Positions 35,027-44,178 are shown, numbered from the stretch's first letter. The stretch: 64,000 nucleotides of DNA from Vescimonas coprocola (GCF_018408575.1 NZ_AP023418.1:2012415-2076414), one strand, 5' to 3'. The notes: a model not told the origin generated them from the letters alone. Numbers and translations are program-made.

Positions 35027-35417
35027 AGTTTACGAGAATCTTTTCAAGGAACTCCTCGACGGTTATCACGCCAAGTTTCTGTTCCATTCTGCTTCTTGCA
35101 TATTCAGTTTCACAATCATATATATCACCACCACCTTTCATAAGAAACAGCCAATACATTGACTGCAACAAATCTTCACGAGAAGCACAGATTGTCGGTG
35201 AAAAAACGACAGGTGAAACCTTCAGAACCTCTGCGAGTTTCGCTGTGGTTTCTGCATTAGGGGTTCGAGCGTTTTTCTCATACTGAGCAATACGGACATC
35301 CGCTGTTTTCTCGGAATACCCCATCAGGAGTCCAAGCTCTTTCTGGGTAAGGCGGCGAAATCGTCTAACGAACTTCAATCGCTGCCCAATAGAGGTATCC
35401 GTGATCCACCAAGTCAT
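35025..35417 (-). CDS. XRE family HTH regulator (ICE1)
   Basis: 130 residues. An N-terminal Cro/C1-type helix-turn-helix at about 10-65 (GQRLKFVRRFRRLTQKELGLLMGYSE, TADVRIAQYEKNARTPNAETTAKLAEVL) and a C-terminal domain of unknown role. It sits inside the transfer operon between the 35743 gene and Maff2, with its own terminator, so it may regulate transfer genes or be a later addition. ICE2 lacks it at the same position. Confidence 0.8.
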   Translation of the reverse strand: MTWWITDTSIGQRLKFVRRFRRLTQKELGLLMGYSEKTADVRIAQYEKNARTPNAETTAKLAEVLKVSPVVFSPTICASREDLLQSMYWLFLMKGGGDIYDCETEYARSRMEQKLGVITVEEFLEKILVN

Positions 35418-35422
35418 TTTTT

Positions 35423-35743
35423 TTACACCTCGCTTTCTGCAAATTCTCGATATACAACCTCATTTTTTGCTCTGCGCTTGCCTACGGCTTCACTGGGAGC
35501 AAGGTCAGGGTAGGTTGCCTGCACTTTCTGTCTGCTTCTGCGGACAGTTTCAAACCCCGGAAAGCTGCGTCTATCCAGTTCCTTCAAAAACACAGGAACC
35601 GTCATGGCATGAATGTCGATGCCACGCAGACCGGAATAGTGTTCCAGTACCATCAGGTACAAATGATTGTCGGTATTTCTTGCCTTGTGGTCGTGTTCCA
35701 AGATGTTCTTAACCAGGGCAGATACCGTTTTCAGATTTTCCAA
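35423..35743 (-). CDS. Conserved ICE protein, unknown
   Basis: 106 residues with TVSALVKNILEHDHKARNTDNHLYL at the start and a central RSFPGFETVRRSRQKVQATYPDL. No membrane segments. Start TTG 35743 with TAAGGAGG upstream. It follows the T4CP gene directly. I recall similar proteins after T4CP in related ICEs but know no function. Confidence 0.65.
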   Translation of the reverse strand: MENLKTVSALVKNILEHDHKARNTDNHLYLMVLEHYSGLRGIDIHAMTVPVFLKELDRRSFPGFETVRRSRQKVQATYPDLAPSEAVGKRRAKNEVVYREFAESEV

Positions 35744-35755
35744 ACAGAAACCTCC

Positions 35756-36556
35756 TTAATCCGCATCGACTACCACAAACTCATCACCTGCCTTGAGCTT
35801 CAACCTTCGACTCAGAAACTGCTCAATGTTGAACTCATTTCTCTTATCAAAGTCTGATGTGTACTTATAATTGGGGTGCTGCGTCAGATCGTACTTGTCA
35901 GAAAGAAACGGTCTGACACCACGCAACTGCAAAATACACTTGCTGCCATCCAGAACCGCAAGCTCATCTACGCTCGCAAGGTCTTTGCCTAACTTCTGAT
36001 AATTCAAGCCGTAAGACGGGCTGTTACCTCTGGTGTTGGAGGTGTTGTAGGTGTCGATAGTTTCTTTTCCCAATGCCTGATTCAGTTCTTTGAGCGTGGT
36101 TGGCTCAGAACCACCCAGGAAAATTCGGGAATCCATGTTGCCGATGATGGTATCGGCATTGTCTTTATAAATGGCTTTCAGCTGTGATTGTGCCTGGAGA
36201 ACAAGGCAAGCCGATATTTCACGGCTTCGGATTGTCGCTACCAGTTTTTCCAGATTGGGAATCTGACCGATGTTTGCCATCTCATCAATCAAGCAGCGCA
36301 CATGAACCGGCAGTCTGCCGCCGTACACATCATCTGCTTTCTCGCACAACAAGTTGAACAGCTGTGTGTAAATCATGGAGATCAAAAAATTAAACGTCGC
36401 ATCCGTATCTGACATAATCAGAAAGAGCGCCGTTTTCTTATCTCCGAGAGTATCCAACTGCAACTCGTCATAGGCAGTCACATCTCTGACCTCCTGAATA
36501 TCAAAAGGAGCCAGACGAGCGCCGCAGGAAATCAAAATCGACTTAGCGGTCTTGCC
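35756..36556 (-). pseudogene. 3' fragment of the ICE1 T4CP (VirD4/TraG-like), cut by IME2
   Basis: Encodes the C-terminal about 266 residues of a coupling protein: GKTAKSILISCGARLAPFD, Walker B-like CLIDEMANIGQ and DKYDLTQHPNYKYT. In the same frame a TGA lies just inside the IME2 end, so it lacks its own start. The N-terminal half is at 46145-47097. Joined at the shared GG the protein reads AAGKTAKS and totals about 583 residues, like the intact ICE2 protein (585). Confidence 0.92.
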
Positions 36557-36600
36557 AGAGACGAAAAGTCAAGGACTTTTTCATCAAATTCACAAAGAAG

Positions 36601-36759
36601 TCACATTTTGCGGACTTCCTCACGGAGCAGACGCTTGATTTTGTCCTCCATTGTCTCTTTTGCGGTCTGGCTGAAATGCACACGGACGATATAGGTTGTT
36701 TTGCCGATCTGCTTTCTGACAGTCGGGCAAGTGGCGGTGTTGGTTGCGGTATTGTTCAT
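36601..36759 (-). CDS. tnpW: TnpW family protein (IME2)
   Basis: 52 residues from ATG 36759, with AGGAGG 7 bases upstream. The sequence KQIGKTTYIVRVHFSQTA then ETMEDKIKRLLREEV is the TnpW pattern, clearly related to the IME1 copy. The stop lies 45 bases from the crossover point, exactly as in IME1. Confidence 0.78.
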   Translation of the reverse strand: MNNTATNTATCPTVRKQIGKTTYIVRVHFSQTAKETMEDKIKRLLREEVRKM

Positions 36760-36780
36760 TCAAAATCCTCCTGTAAATGA

Positions 36781-36811
36781 AAAATGCCCGGTGACTGTTC
36801 ATCATCGGGCG
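36781..36811 (-). terminator. Hairpin between primase and tnpW of IME2
   Basis: GCCCGATGA pairs with TCACCGGGC and is followed by ATTTTTC on the minus strand. It would partly separate tnpW from the primase gene. The sequence 36812-36901 contains a second inverted repeat based on GGCAAGGCGGCAA and TTGCCGTCTTTGCC. Confidence 0.6.
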
Positions 36812-36901
36812 GTGTCGGTATGAGGGAACAAGGCAAGGCGGCAACATTAAGGTATCTATAAAAACCTTGCCGTCTTTGCCACGCTTGCCGTGTTCCTGTT
36901 G

Positions 36902-38773
36902 TCAGTCTCGGAGATAGCAGACCCATACTGTGCCGTCTTTCTCGGTCACAAGCCTGTCTCCAATACGGCTTTTAGCTGTCCTCATCGTGCGTGAGGATAT
37001 GCCCCTGTCATTGACCGCTTTTTCCAGCTCTGCACTCGGCATTTTCTTTCCGTCTGCCAGCAATTCCAGTATCAGCATTTCTGCCTGTGCGGTCTTGCTT
37101 TCGGTCTTGGCGGTGTCTGTCCCGGCAAGAAGCTCGTCAGCGGTAATGTCATAAGCCCCTATCCACTCAAAACCTTTCTCATCTCCCAGAGAAAAGGCAA
37201 GGGACTGTCCGGGCGGCGCAAGGGAGCTTTTCTCATGGATCAGCACCCTCGTTGTGGGGCTGTCCTTCAGCTTGCCGATAAAGAGCAGACTGCGGACTGC
37301 CGCCGTAATGTCGATAGACCCTAATCCCCGGTAGGTGCTTTGCGTTCCTGCGGCTTTGTTGAGGTGTCCGATCAGCACGATAGCGCACCCGGTAGCCTGT
37401 GCAATGTCTCCCAGACTGCGGAATATCGGGCGCACCTCGTTTGCTCTGTTCATGTCCACATCTGCACCCAGAAAAGCCTGTACCGGGTCAATGATAACCA
37501 GCCTTGCGCTGTTTTCCCGGATTGCCCTTGCTATGCGTTCATCGGCAAGGGTCAGCGGCGTGTCTCTATCGTCAATGACAAGCACTCGTTCAAGGTCTGC
37601 GTCTGCTTCTATCAGTCGGGGCTTGACGGTATCACCCAGACCGTCCTCGGCGGTCTGATAGATGATATTGAAAGGTTCAAGTGTCTCCATACCGGGCAAA
37701 GGCTTTCGATTGGTGCAAGCCGCCGCAAGGCGCATGGCAAAGTAGGTCTTGCCCTCGCCGGGATTGCCCTGGATAATTGTCAGCTTTCCAAAGGGGATAT
37801 AGGGAAACCATAGCCATTCCACGCTCGTCAGCTCCACATCAGCCATACGGAGCATGGGGACAGGCTGGGCGGTTGGCAGCTCTCGCAGCGTGATTGTCTC
37901 GGCTATGAATTTGCGGCTCGGAATGTCCCCTTGCTGACGGAGAACATCGTTCCAGTCTTTCCTTGCCGGGACAAGGCGAATGACGGCGATCTCGCTGGGA
38001 ATGGATTGTGCCAGTCGGGTACAGGCTTCGCTTCCTGCGGTGTCGCTGTCAAGGCAGAGGAACACTTTTTGGGTGTCCTTGCGTTCAGAAAGAAAACGGT
38101 CAAGAGCCTTGCCCGAAACGCCGCCCAGGGCAAGATAGCTTCGATTTTTCCAGTCCTGCGGGTAAAGGCAGATAAAGGACAAAAGGTCTATCGGTGCTTC
38201 AAAGACAAAGAGCTGATTGCCGTTTCCCCCATAGCGGAACGGATAGGACTTGTCAGACCCGGCAATGTCCTGTCTGAATGGGTCTGCCGTTCCTCGCACA
38301 TGGGCGTATCTCGGCGTACCGCTTCGGTCTCTGCCAACAAAGACAACATTGTGCCGCTTTGCGTCCTCGTAAATATCCCCGGAAAGAAGAAAAGCCTCAA
38401 CCAGTTTCGGGTTGAGACCTCGGCTTTCGCAAAGATATTGAATTGCTCTGTCGGCTGTTCTGTTGTGCAAGGGCAAGTGGAACGCTGTGTGCGGTGCTGT
38501 GGTGGCTTCGGTCTGCCCCTCGCCGTTTTCGCCTGTCAACATCTGGACGGCTTCGGGAAAGGACTTGCCGTAAAACTCCATGACAAAATCAATGGGATAG
38601 CCGCCCTTGCTCTGGCTATGGCGAAACCACTTGTTTCCCCGGACGGTCAAGCTGTCATGTTCTTTCCAGCGGTATTCCCGTCCGCTTTTGATTAGTGTCT
38701 CTCCCTGTGTACGGAGAAAATCTTCCAGACTGACGGCATTTGCCCGGTCAATCTGCGCTTGGGTGTACTGCAT
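36902..38773 (-). CDS. Primase-helicase: DUF3991/TOPRIM plus RepA-like AAA ATPase (IME2)
   Basis: 623 residues. The N-terminal half has a zinc/DUF3991-type segment and a TOPRIM domain (FVFEAPIDLLSF, FLCLDSDTAGSEA). The C-terminal half is a RepA/AAA_25 hexameric helicase with Walker A GNPGEGKT, Walker B RLVIIDPVQAFLG and IVLIGHLNKA. It likely primes and unwinds IME2 DNA during transfer or replication. ATG 38773 follows AAGGAGGA; the frame to 38815 lacks a ribosome site. It replaces the CHC2-VapE pair of IME1. Confidence 0.87.
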   Translation of the reverse strand: MQYTQAQIDRANAVSLEDFLRTQGETLIKSGREYRWKEHDSLTVRGNKWFRHSQSKGGYPIDFVMEFYGKSFPEAVQMLTGENGEGQTEATTAPHTAFHLPLHNRTADRAIQYLCESRGLNPKLVEAFLLSGDIYEDAKRHNVVFVGRDRSGTPRYAHVRGTADPFRQDIAGSDKSYPFRYGGNGNQLFVFEAPIDLLSFICLYPQDWKNRSYLALGGVSGKALDRFLSERKDTQKVFLCLDSDTAGSEACTRLAQSIPSEIAVIRLVPARKDWNDVLRQQGDIPSRKFIAETITLRELPTAQPVPMLRMADVELTSVEWLWFPYIPFGKLTIIQGNPGEGKTYFAMRLAAACTNRKPLPGMETLEPFNIIYQTAEDGLGDTVKPRLIEADADLERVLVIDDRDTPLTLADERIARAIRENSARLVIIDPVQAFLGADVDMNRANEVRPIFRSLGDIAQATGCAIVLIGHLNKAAGTQSTYRGLGSIDITAAVRSLLFIGKLKDSPTTRVLIHEKSSLAPPGQSLAFSLGDEKGFEWIGAYDITADELLAGTDTAKTESKTAQAEMLILELLADGKKMPSAELEKAVNDRGISSRTMRTAKSRIGDRLVTEKDGTVWVCYLRD

Positions 38774-38784
38774 GAGCGTCCTCC

Positions 38785-39087
38785 TTACTTCTTGAAAACA
38801 TCGCATCGTCTGCAAACGCCATGCTCACGCTCGTCCAACGTGTAGGGGCAGTTTGCACATTCCTCGCCGTACTGTCTTGTGGTAACAGGCAGATAGCCCA
38901 GCTCCTGCAACATATCAATCTGGCGGTCGGTGAGGGTGGCTTCAAAGGCAAGGCATTTCCGGGTACGCTCGTCCAACTCAATCAGGTCGGAAAGCGGTCT
39001 GCCATCGGTCAAAGCTTCTCCGCTCAAAAGGCGTTTTGCCGTTCTGCGGATGGGATTGTACTCGTTCTTCCAGTCGTATTTTTTCAT
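38785..39087 (-). CDS. Small zinc-finger-like IME protein
   Basis: 100 residues. The C-terminus has four cysteines in CANC and CRRC arrangement, likely a zinc site; the middle has a helical TDRQIDMLQELGYLPV. It overlaps the relaxase stop by four bases and precedes the primase gene by 12. I recall this protein as a conserved partner of MobA/MobL relaxases in Clostridial elements, with unknown role. Confidence 0.65.
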   Translation of the reverse strand: MKKYDWKNEYNPIRRTAKRLLSGEALTDGRPLSDLIELDERTRKCLAFEATLTDRQIDMLQELGYLPVTTRQYGEECANCPYTLDEREHGVCRRCDVFKK

Positions 39088-40580
39088 CGTGTCATATCCT
39101 CCTTTTTGTGTCGTGTTTGGGGTCGATTTTGGAGCTTTTGTTCCTCTGTACGCTCGTTAAATCGGGCGGCAGTATCTACGCATGACCTGACCTTCCAAAG
39201 GCGGTGCAAATCGTCTCTGACAGCCTTAAACTCGCCATAGGTGGTTTCGTGCGCCTGTTCCAGCTCGTCATACTTGTCGGACAGCTTTTTCATATCCACC
39301 TTGCCGTCCGGGAACTCCTCGGTCAGCTTTCGTCTGGCGGCGTAGAACTGTATCAGTTCCGCTTCATGCTCTGCCTTGTACTTGGCTCTGGGCTTCTCAA
39401 ACTTGATTTTCTGCAAGCCGTCATAGATAGGCTTCAAGCTCTGGAAAGCGGCGGAGCTGTCATAGAGCTGCTTGATTGCTTTCATTCGGGCGTTCTGTTC
39501 GTCCAGCGTTTTCTTCAAGCTCTCTGTGGTAGCACTGTGTTCGCTGACACGGTGTTCCAAATCCTCAAGGGAGTAAATGCCGTTTGCCCGGAGATAATTG
39601 AAAGTCTCATTCATCTCCTTTAGATTGCTGACCTTGCCTTTCTGCGAATACGCCCCGGCTCTGCGCTGGGTGTAATAGGCGTTCAGCAGAGAAACAAGGT
39701 CGGGTGCCTGCGGCTTGGCAAGCTCTGCTTTTGCTTCGGCAATCCAATCGAACAGGAGAGCGATTTTCTTCTTGATGTCCCGGATAACGGCATTGGTTGC
39801 CTTGATCCAGCGGTTGAACTCGCCCTTCTCGGTGCGTATGCCTTTCTTCTCCATTGCCCGGACGGTTGCGCCCTCGTGGACGGTGGGAAGAAGCTCCACG
39901 CCCTGACGCTCATAGCTTCGGTGGTCGATACGAACGTCAAGCCCCTTTTCCGCAAACTTGGCGTTGCATAGCTCCGCCCATGTCTGCCGCCAGTATTCCA
40001 GCGTTTCGGGACTGCCCCAGTCGGTAGTGGGAACGGCGTTGAACACAAACTTTCCGTCTGCGTCCCGGATACGGTTGCCGTCCTCGTCCAGCTCATACAC
40101 CCGGCGTTGCTTTAGTCCCCATTTGCCGTTCTGCTCGATGGGGCGGATGGGGCAAAGCACATGAAAATGCGGGTTTGGTATGCCGCCGTCCTCCCGGTCT
40201 GGCTGGTGTACGGCGAAGTCAACCACCATGCCACGGCTCACAAAGTTCTCCAGCAAAAATTGCCTTGCAAGAGCGATGTTTTCCTCAAGGGAAAATTCAT
40301 TCTGCAAGGCAATGTCAAAGCTGTATGCAAGCTGGGCGTTCTTTCCACGCTCGGCTTTTTCCACGGCGTTCCATAGGGTCTGGCGGTCTGCGTATTCTGG
40401 CGGTGCATGGGACGGCAGGAGAATGTCAGAGCAGATCACGCCGCCCTTTCTGGTGTAGTCGCTGTATTCGCCGTAATACTCGCTATACAGCTTTTCGCCG
40501 GAACGGTAGGCGGCAGAAGCAATAGCGGACTGTCCTGCGCTTCGCTTAGTCTGCGTGACGCTCAGATGAAATAGTGCCAT
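39084..40580 (-). CDS. MobA/MobL family relaxase (IME2)
   Basis: 498 residues. The N-terminus MALFHLSVTQTKRSAGQSAI and the metal-binding HFH (NPHFHVLCPIRP, histidines at 138 and 140, with H125 upstream) are characteristic of MobQ-class MobA/MobL relaxases. The C-terminal 200 residues are coiled coil. It would nick the IME2 oriT so the element can use another element's channel. It overlaps the DUF3847 gene by 35 bases. Confidence 0.87.
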   Translation of the reverse strand: MALFHLSVTQTKRSAGQSAIASAAYRSGEKLYSEYYGEYSDYTRKGGVICSDILLPSHAPPEYADRQTLWNAVEKAERGKNAQLAYSFDIALQNEFSLEENIALARQFLLENFVSRGMVVDFAVHQPDREDGGIPNPHFHVLCPIRPIEQNGKWGLKQRRVYELDEDGNRIRDADGKFVFNAVPTTDWGSPETLEYWRQTWAELCNAKFAEKGLDVRIDHRSYERQGVELLPTVHEGATVRAMEKKGIRTEKGEFNRWIKATNAVIRDIKKKIALLFDWIAEAKAELAKPQAPDLVSLLNAYYTQRRAGAYSQKGKVSNLKEMNETFNYLRANGIYSLEDLEHRVSEHSATTESLKKTLDEQNARMKAIKQLYDSSAAFQSLKPIYDGLQKIKFEKPRAKYKAEHEAELIQFYAARRKLTEEFPDGKVDMKKLSDKYDELEQAHETTYGEFKAVRDDLHRLWKVRSCVDTAARFNERTEEQKLQNRPQTRHKKEDMTR

Positions 40581-40905
40581 CGGCTTTCTGCTCCTTTCCT
40601 CTGCTCGCTTGGTTGATGTGGGTAATCGCCATGTGACGGACGGCTCGCTGGACTTCGGGCAGAGAAAAGATGTGTTCCATCAGCTCCGTCATTTCGGTGC
40701 GTGTGAGATCTTTGAACTCCGGGGCAAGGCTCTCAATCGTGCCGCCCAGATTGCAAAGACGGTGGGTGCGCTTTTGTCTCTCGCCTTTCTCCAGATACTT
40801 CTTTCTGTTCTCCAGACGCTCCAGCTTGTGCTGTTCCTGTGCAAGCTGTGTCTCGACCTGTTCCTTTTCGGCTCGGAGCTGTTCAAGGTTTTTCGGTTTT
40901 GCCAT
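40546..40905 (-). CDS. DUF3847 family protein (IME2)
   Basis: 119 residues from ATG 40905 with AAGGAGG upstream. A coiled coil (AEKEQVETQLAQEQHKLERLE) then RQKRTHRLCNLGGTIESLAPEF matches DUF3847, a family that accompanies MobA/MobL relaxases. It may act as the relaxosome accessory protein (MobC-like), by position. Confidence 0.78.
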   Translation of the reverse strand: MAKPKNLEQLRAEKEQVETQLAQEQHKLERLENRKKYLEKGERQKRTHRLCNLGGTIESLAPEFKDLTRTEMTELMEHIFSLPEVQRAVRHMAITHINQASRGKEQKADGTISSERHAD

Positions 40906-40936
40906 TTTTCGTGACCTCCTTTTTTGAAAATGGGGA

Positions 40937-40992
40937 TAAAAAAAGACCGTCAACTTTTCGCAGATTGCGACCAGTCAACGGTCAGTTTTTCG
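40937..40992 (-). terminator. Terminator after the 41033 cargo gene
   Basis: GACCGTTGACT and AGTTGACGGTC pair across a loop containing CGCAATCTGCG, with a following T run on the minus strand. Confidence 0.7.
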
Positions 40993-41032
40993 GTATTCAG
41001 TTGTTGTGTTCAGTTCGGTAAATTGAAGTTGG

Positions 41033-41557
41033 TCAAAGTTGTTGGCGAAGATATTCCACAACATTTCCATTCGTATCATAGAAACAGATGTTTCCTACAT
41101 TGAGGGGCAGGACAATGGCGAAAGGCTTGCCACTATCAATATCAATCACCTGAATGCCGTTGCCATCATCTACTTCAAGTCGAACAATATTTTGGGTATT
41201 CATTGAGATAAATGCCCTTTCGTTATTTCCCTCAACAACAAACTCTGCAATGTAATCATCAACCTCAACTATATCTCCACCACCACGGAAGAAATATCCA
41301 AAAGACAAGCCAGGGCGATTTACATAGACAGAAAAAGTGTGGTCTGTCTTGTCCTGTGGGTAAGAAATAAATGCAGCCATTCTGTCGGAAATGCTTCCAT
41401 CAACAATCCAATCATCCAAAATTTTTTGAGATTGGCGAATGTCTGCTTCTAAACTGTTTGCGGTTTTACCAATGTCATTGTTTGCATAAAGGAAACCGAA
41501 AACCAACACACAAGCCAAAATAACACCCAAGAGGATTATGGGTAATTTCTTTTTCAT
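41033..41557 (-). CDS. IME2 cargo membrane-anchored protein, unknown
   Basis: 174 residues from ATG 41557 (MKKKLPIILLGVILACVLV). One N-terminal membrane helix without lipobox, then an extracellular-type domain with FFRGGGDIVEVDDYIAEFVV. I do not recognise it. It is separated from the next cargo gene by about 265 bases rich in hairpins and is followed by a terminator before the DUF3847-relaxase operon. Confidence 0.62.
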   Translation of the reverse strand: MKKKLPIILLGVILACVLVFGFLYANNDIGKTANSLEADIRQSQKILDDWIVDGSISDRMAAFISYPQDKTDHTFSVYVNRPGLSFGYFFRGGGDIVEVDDYIAEFVVEGNNERAFISMNTQNIVRLEVDDGNGIQVIDIDSGKPFAIVLPLNVGNICFYDTNGNVVEYLRQQL

Positions 41558-41594
41558 AGAATCACACTCCTTTATCAAATTAAGATTCTTGATT

Positions 41595-41823
41595 TTCAAA
41601 CTTGCTGGCGGCGAACGGTTTGTCAAAACCGTTTGCGGACGGCAAGTCCACAGGGGATAGCCGCTTTAGCGGTGCAAGGGGGTGTAGCCACCTTGACGGA
41701 ACGAAGTGACGCAACATTCGCAGGCAAGCAGTTTTCTTCTGCTGACAGAGAATGAAGCTCCGCAGGACGCACTACTCTCGATAGAGAGTATAGAAGTGCG
41801 CCCTTAGAGTTCTAAGGGTATTT
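41595..41823. other. Hairpin-rich non-coding region of IME2
   Basis: No gene. Perfect or near-perfect inverted repeats follow one another: AACGGTTT/AAACCGTT near 41617, CCGC/GCGG near 41661, ACTCTC-GATA-GAGAGT within a CGCACT/AGTGCG outer stem near 41770-41803, and CCCTTAGA/TCTAAGGG near 41803-41820. The last two could terminate the 41824 gene. The rest is a candidate oriT or regulatory RNA. Confidence 0.5.
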
Positions 41824-42105
41824 TTAGATAATTGGGAATGTTTCTTTGTCAAACTGCGTAACATTGAACAAGATACGCCACTCGACATCATCACCAACCG
41901 GTTCAAAGTGCAGAGCAGAACAAGCAGCATGAAGTTTTTCTTGTGAATTTGTTCCATATATAACTGCTGTCGGACCATCTGCACCACCAATAACACCAAC
42001 AACAAAACAGGAACTACTGCCAACTGGACGGAACGAATGATCGTCTGGTGTAACTTCTATCGGTCTATCGCCTTCATCACAGTCAAAAACCGAAATGTTC
42101 TCCAT
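41824..42105 (-). CDS. Small cargo protein with GADGPT motif
   Basis: 93 residues, soluble. The central VGVIGGADGPTAVIYG is the motif that recurs in beta subunits of sodium-pumping decarboxylases, here in a short protein without membrane helices, followed by EKLHAACSALHFEPVGDDVEW. It starts four bases after the stop of the 42110 pseudogene, so both belonged to one unit. Function unknown; the motif likeness does not imply a pump. Confidence 0.6.
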   Translation of the reverse strand: MENISVFDCDEGDRPIEVTPDDHSFRPVGSSSCFVVGVIGGADGPTAVIYGTNSQEKLHAACSALHFEPVGDDVEWRILFNVTQFDKETFPII

Positions 42106-42109
42106 CGGT

Positions 42110-43362
42110 TCAGGGGGTAAGTGTATAACTCATGGCAATATAATGTGTCGGATAAATCCAGCGATCAGAACCAAAACTATTTTGAGGAACTGTCTGCTGT
42201 TCTATTTCCTGCACGGTCAGTGTATGGGTTATTCCGCTAACAGGATGGGAAAACATAAATGAATCTCCGGGTGCGTGAACTTTGAAATGTGAGCCTGGAA
42301 CTTGTCCTGGTTGCTGCTCCATTGTAAGAAAAAGTTTATTGATTTCAGGGTGATGCTTGGTTCCCCAAGGAAATACGTCTCTGCATATGACCCAGCCATA
42401 AGTACTATCCAGCCCATAATGGTCGATTGCCCATTTTGCTTCCAACTCATTGATAACGCCATCTGGCAGACAAGGATTAAAGCTCACAGCGCAGCCATGG
42501 GTTGTCTGTAATATTTTCTCGTTTAACTTCAAGCAAGGTTTGAAGTTAAAACAAAGTGGGTTTTCCCATTCCATCTGCATCTGTTGCTCACGGGTAAAAT
42601 TTTCACATGAGTCATTTTTCCCAGTCCAGATTCCATTTTTTTCATGAAGTCACGGATGCTTTCTGAATCAACTCGCATACAAAAATCAACGACAAGTCCT
42701 TTGCTACATGAATAAGCTGCCGGAATTACCCAATGATATCCAGCCCAATCGAATTGTTTATCCAGCTTGATCTCTTTTCCGGCACGGTCTTTACCTCGAT
42801 GTCCCCAGAAATCTCCATCAAAATAGACCTTCCATTCAGGGGCAACCAATTCTGCTTCTGAAGTCATATCATTATCGTAATAATCTTCTGTGTATTTAAT
42901 CTGACTGTAATCAAAGGAAGATTGCAGGTTTTTGATATATGTCCACGGTTGTTCCATAGGCAACAAATTCATCTTCTCTGAAATTTCCGATAAAGTTTGC
43001 TGTTGTTCCTGGGTTGTAGGGTTTTCATTGAGAAAGGCTTCAAACTGTGCTTCGTTCCACATCCACGCTTGTTCCACTGCCGCCACATCACCACAAGCCA
43101 GTATAAGCCGCAGAAAGTCGGTAAAATTTTCAGCTACTGGATGAACATAATCAGGAGAAGTATTCATGGGGCTGACAGAGAAAACCATCTCTCCAAATCC
43201 ACGAATGAAACAGAAGTGGATACCATCTATCCCTGCCCATCCAAAAACCGATGCCCCCTTTTGGGGTACAAAAAATAATTTGTATTATCCTCACGGAGTT
43301 CAACTCCCACAGGACTTAAATCGACACCCCGCTGTAAAAATTTTTTTCAAAATTCTATTCAT
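42110..43362 (-). pseudogene. IME2 cargo gene broken by three homopolymer frameshifts
   Basis: Reading across frames gives one protein of about 415 residues. ATG 43362 starts MNRILKK; the frame then moves at an A7 run (43338-43344), a T6 run (about 43272) and another A7 run (42636-42642). With six A, seven T and eight A respectively the frames join: RGVDLSPVGVELREDNTNYF, VPQKGASVFGWAGIDG, FTDFLRLILACGD, and FTREQQMQMEWENPLCFNF to the end. Segments from all frames look like one conserved but unnamed family of Firmicutes elements. I cannot exclude read errors, though larger genes nearby are intact. Confidence 0.65.
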
Positions 43363-43369
43363 TAAGCAT

Positions 43370-43379
43370 CCCCCCCCCC
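43370..43379. repeat. Ten-base C homopolymer
   Basis: Lies 7 bases upstream of the ATG of the 43362 pseudogene, where on the minus strand the G run would serve as its ribosome-binding site. Confidence 0.7.
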
Positions 43380-43501
43380 ATAAAATTAGTGCTATCACGC
43401 TCTTTATTGTAGTAAATTTTATCACAAGAGTGTGAATAAATCTACTGGCGAATGCTGAAACCGCCCGAACAGTTTCTTTCTGCTCAGGCGGCTTTCTTCA
43501 T

Positions 43502-43783
43502 CTATTTTTTCTTTCTTCTGCTGCACTTGTTCATGGGCTTCCTGCTGAACATCAGCCCAGCGGAAAAGCCATACTTGAAGTGACTTTCACTTTCTTCACA
43601 TTGGGCGATTGCTGTCTGCGCCCGGAGTTCCTGCACCAGCTCATAGTCCTCTTTGCTGAGCCGCTGGGACAACTGCTCCATGAGCTTTTCACAGGCTATG
43701 ACTGCCTTTCGGTATTCCGGTGATGTAGGTACAACTGTCTCGCAGGGATAAAACTCCCCATTATACATGGCTTCCAAAATCAT
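43502..43783 (-). CDS. DUF6809-like protein (IME2)
   Basis: 93 residues: ILEAMYNGEFYPCETVVP at the start and FKYGFSAGLMFSRKPM near the end, a pattern I recall as DUF6809. Soluble and helical. It follows tnpV within 13 bases in the same operon. No function known. Upstream bases 43384-43500 hold a hairpin and no other gene. Confidence 0.68.
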   Translation of the reverse strand: MILEAMYNGEFYPCETVVPTSPEYRKAVIACEKLMEQLSQRLSKEDYELVQELRAQTAIAQCEESESHFKYGFSAGLMFSRKPMNKCSRRKKK

Positions 43784-43796
43784 AGCTTTACCTCTC

Positions 43797-44174
43797 TCAA
43801 CAGTAGATTAGTTCCGTCTTGATGATTTCCTCTGCCCGGCAGCGGATGGAGTTCATTGACTGCACCCATAACATCTGATTTTCCGCTTTCATGGCTTCGG
43901 TCACGCCCTCGGCTTTCATCATCTGCCGGATAATCAAGTCCAGCCTGTCTGCCGCCTGCTCGTTCAGATCGGCAACGACGGTGTGGAGGCTGCCGGACAA
44001 AATTAGCTCGTTGTAAAGCATGGGACGGTGCAATTTCAGATAGGACTGGTGCAAGCGTCCCCAATGCCCAATAGGTCGGCGTTCCTCCGGCAGCTTCAAG
44101 TCCGGCACATAGTAGTCGCCCACCAACACATAGTCCATACCGTTCTCATGGATTCTCGGTTTCAACTCTTTCAT
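43797..44174 (-). CDS. tnpV: TnpV family protein (IME2)
   Basis: 125 residues: DYVLVGDYYVPDLKLPEERRP, LGRLHQ-type segment, and C-terminal WVQSMNSIRCRAEEIIKTEL. Very similar to the IME1 copy. It starts four bases after the recombinase stop. The conserved tnpV-recombinase pair marks the right end of both IMEs. Confidence 0.8.
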   Translation of the reverse strand: MKELKPRIHENGMDYVLVGDYYVPDLKLPEERRPIGHWGRLHQSYLKLHRPMLYNELILSGSLHTVVADLNEQAADRLDLIIRQMMKAEGVTEAMKAENQMLWVQSMNSIRCRAEEIIKTELIYC

Positions 44175-44178
44175 AAAA

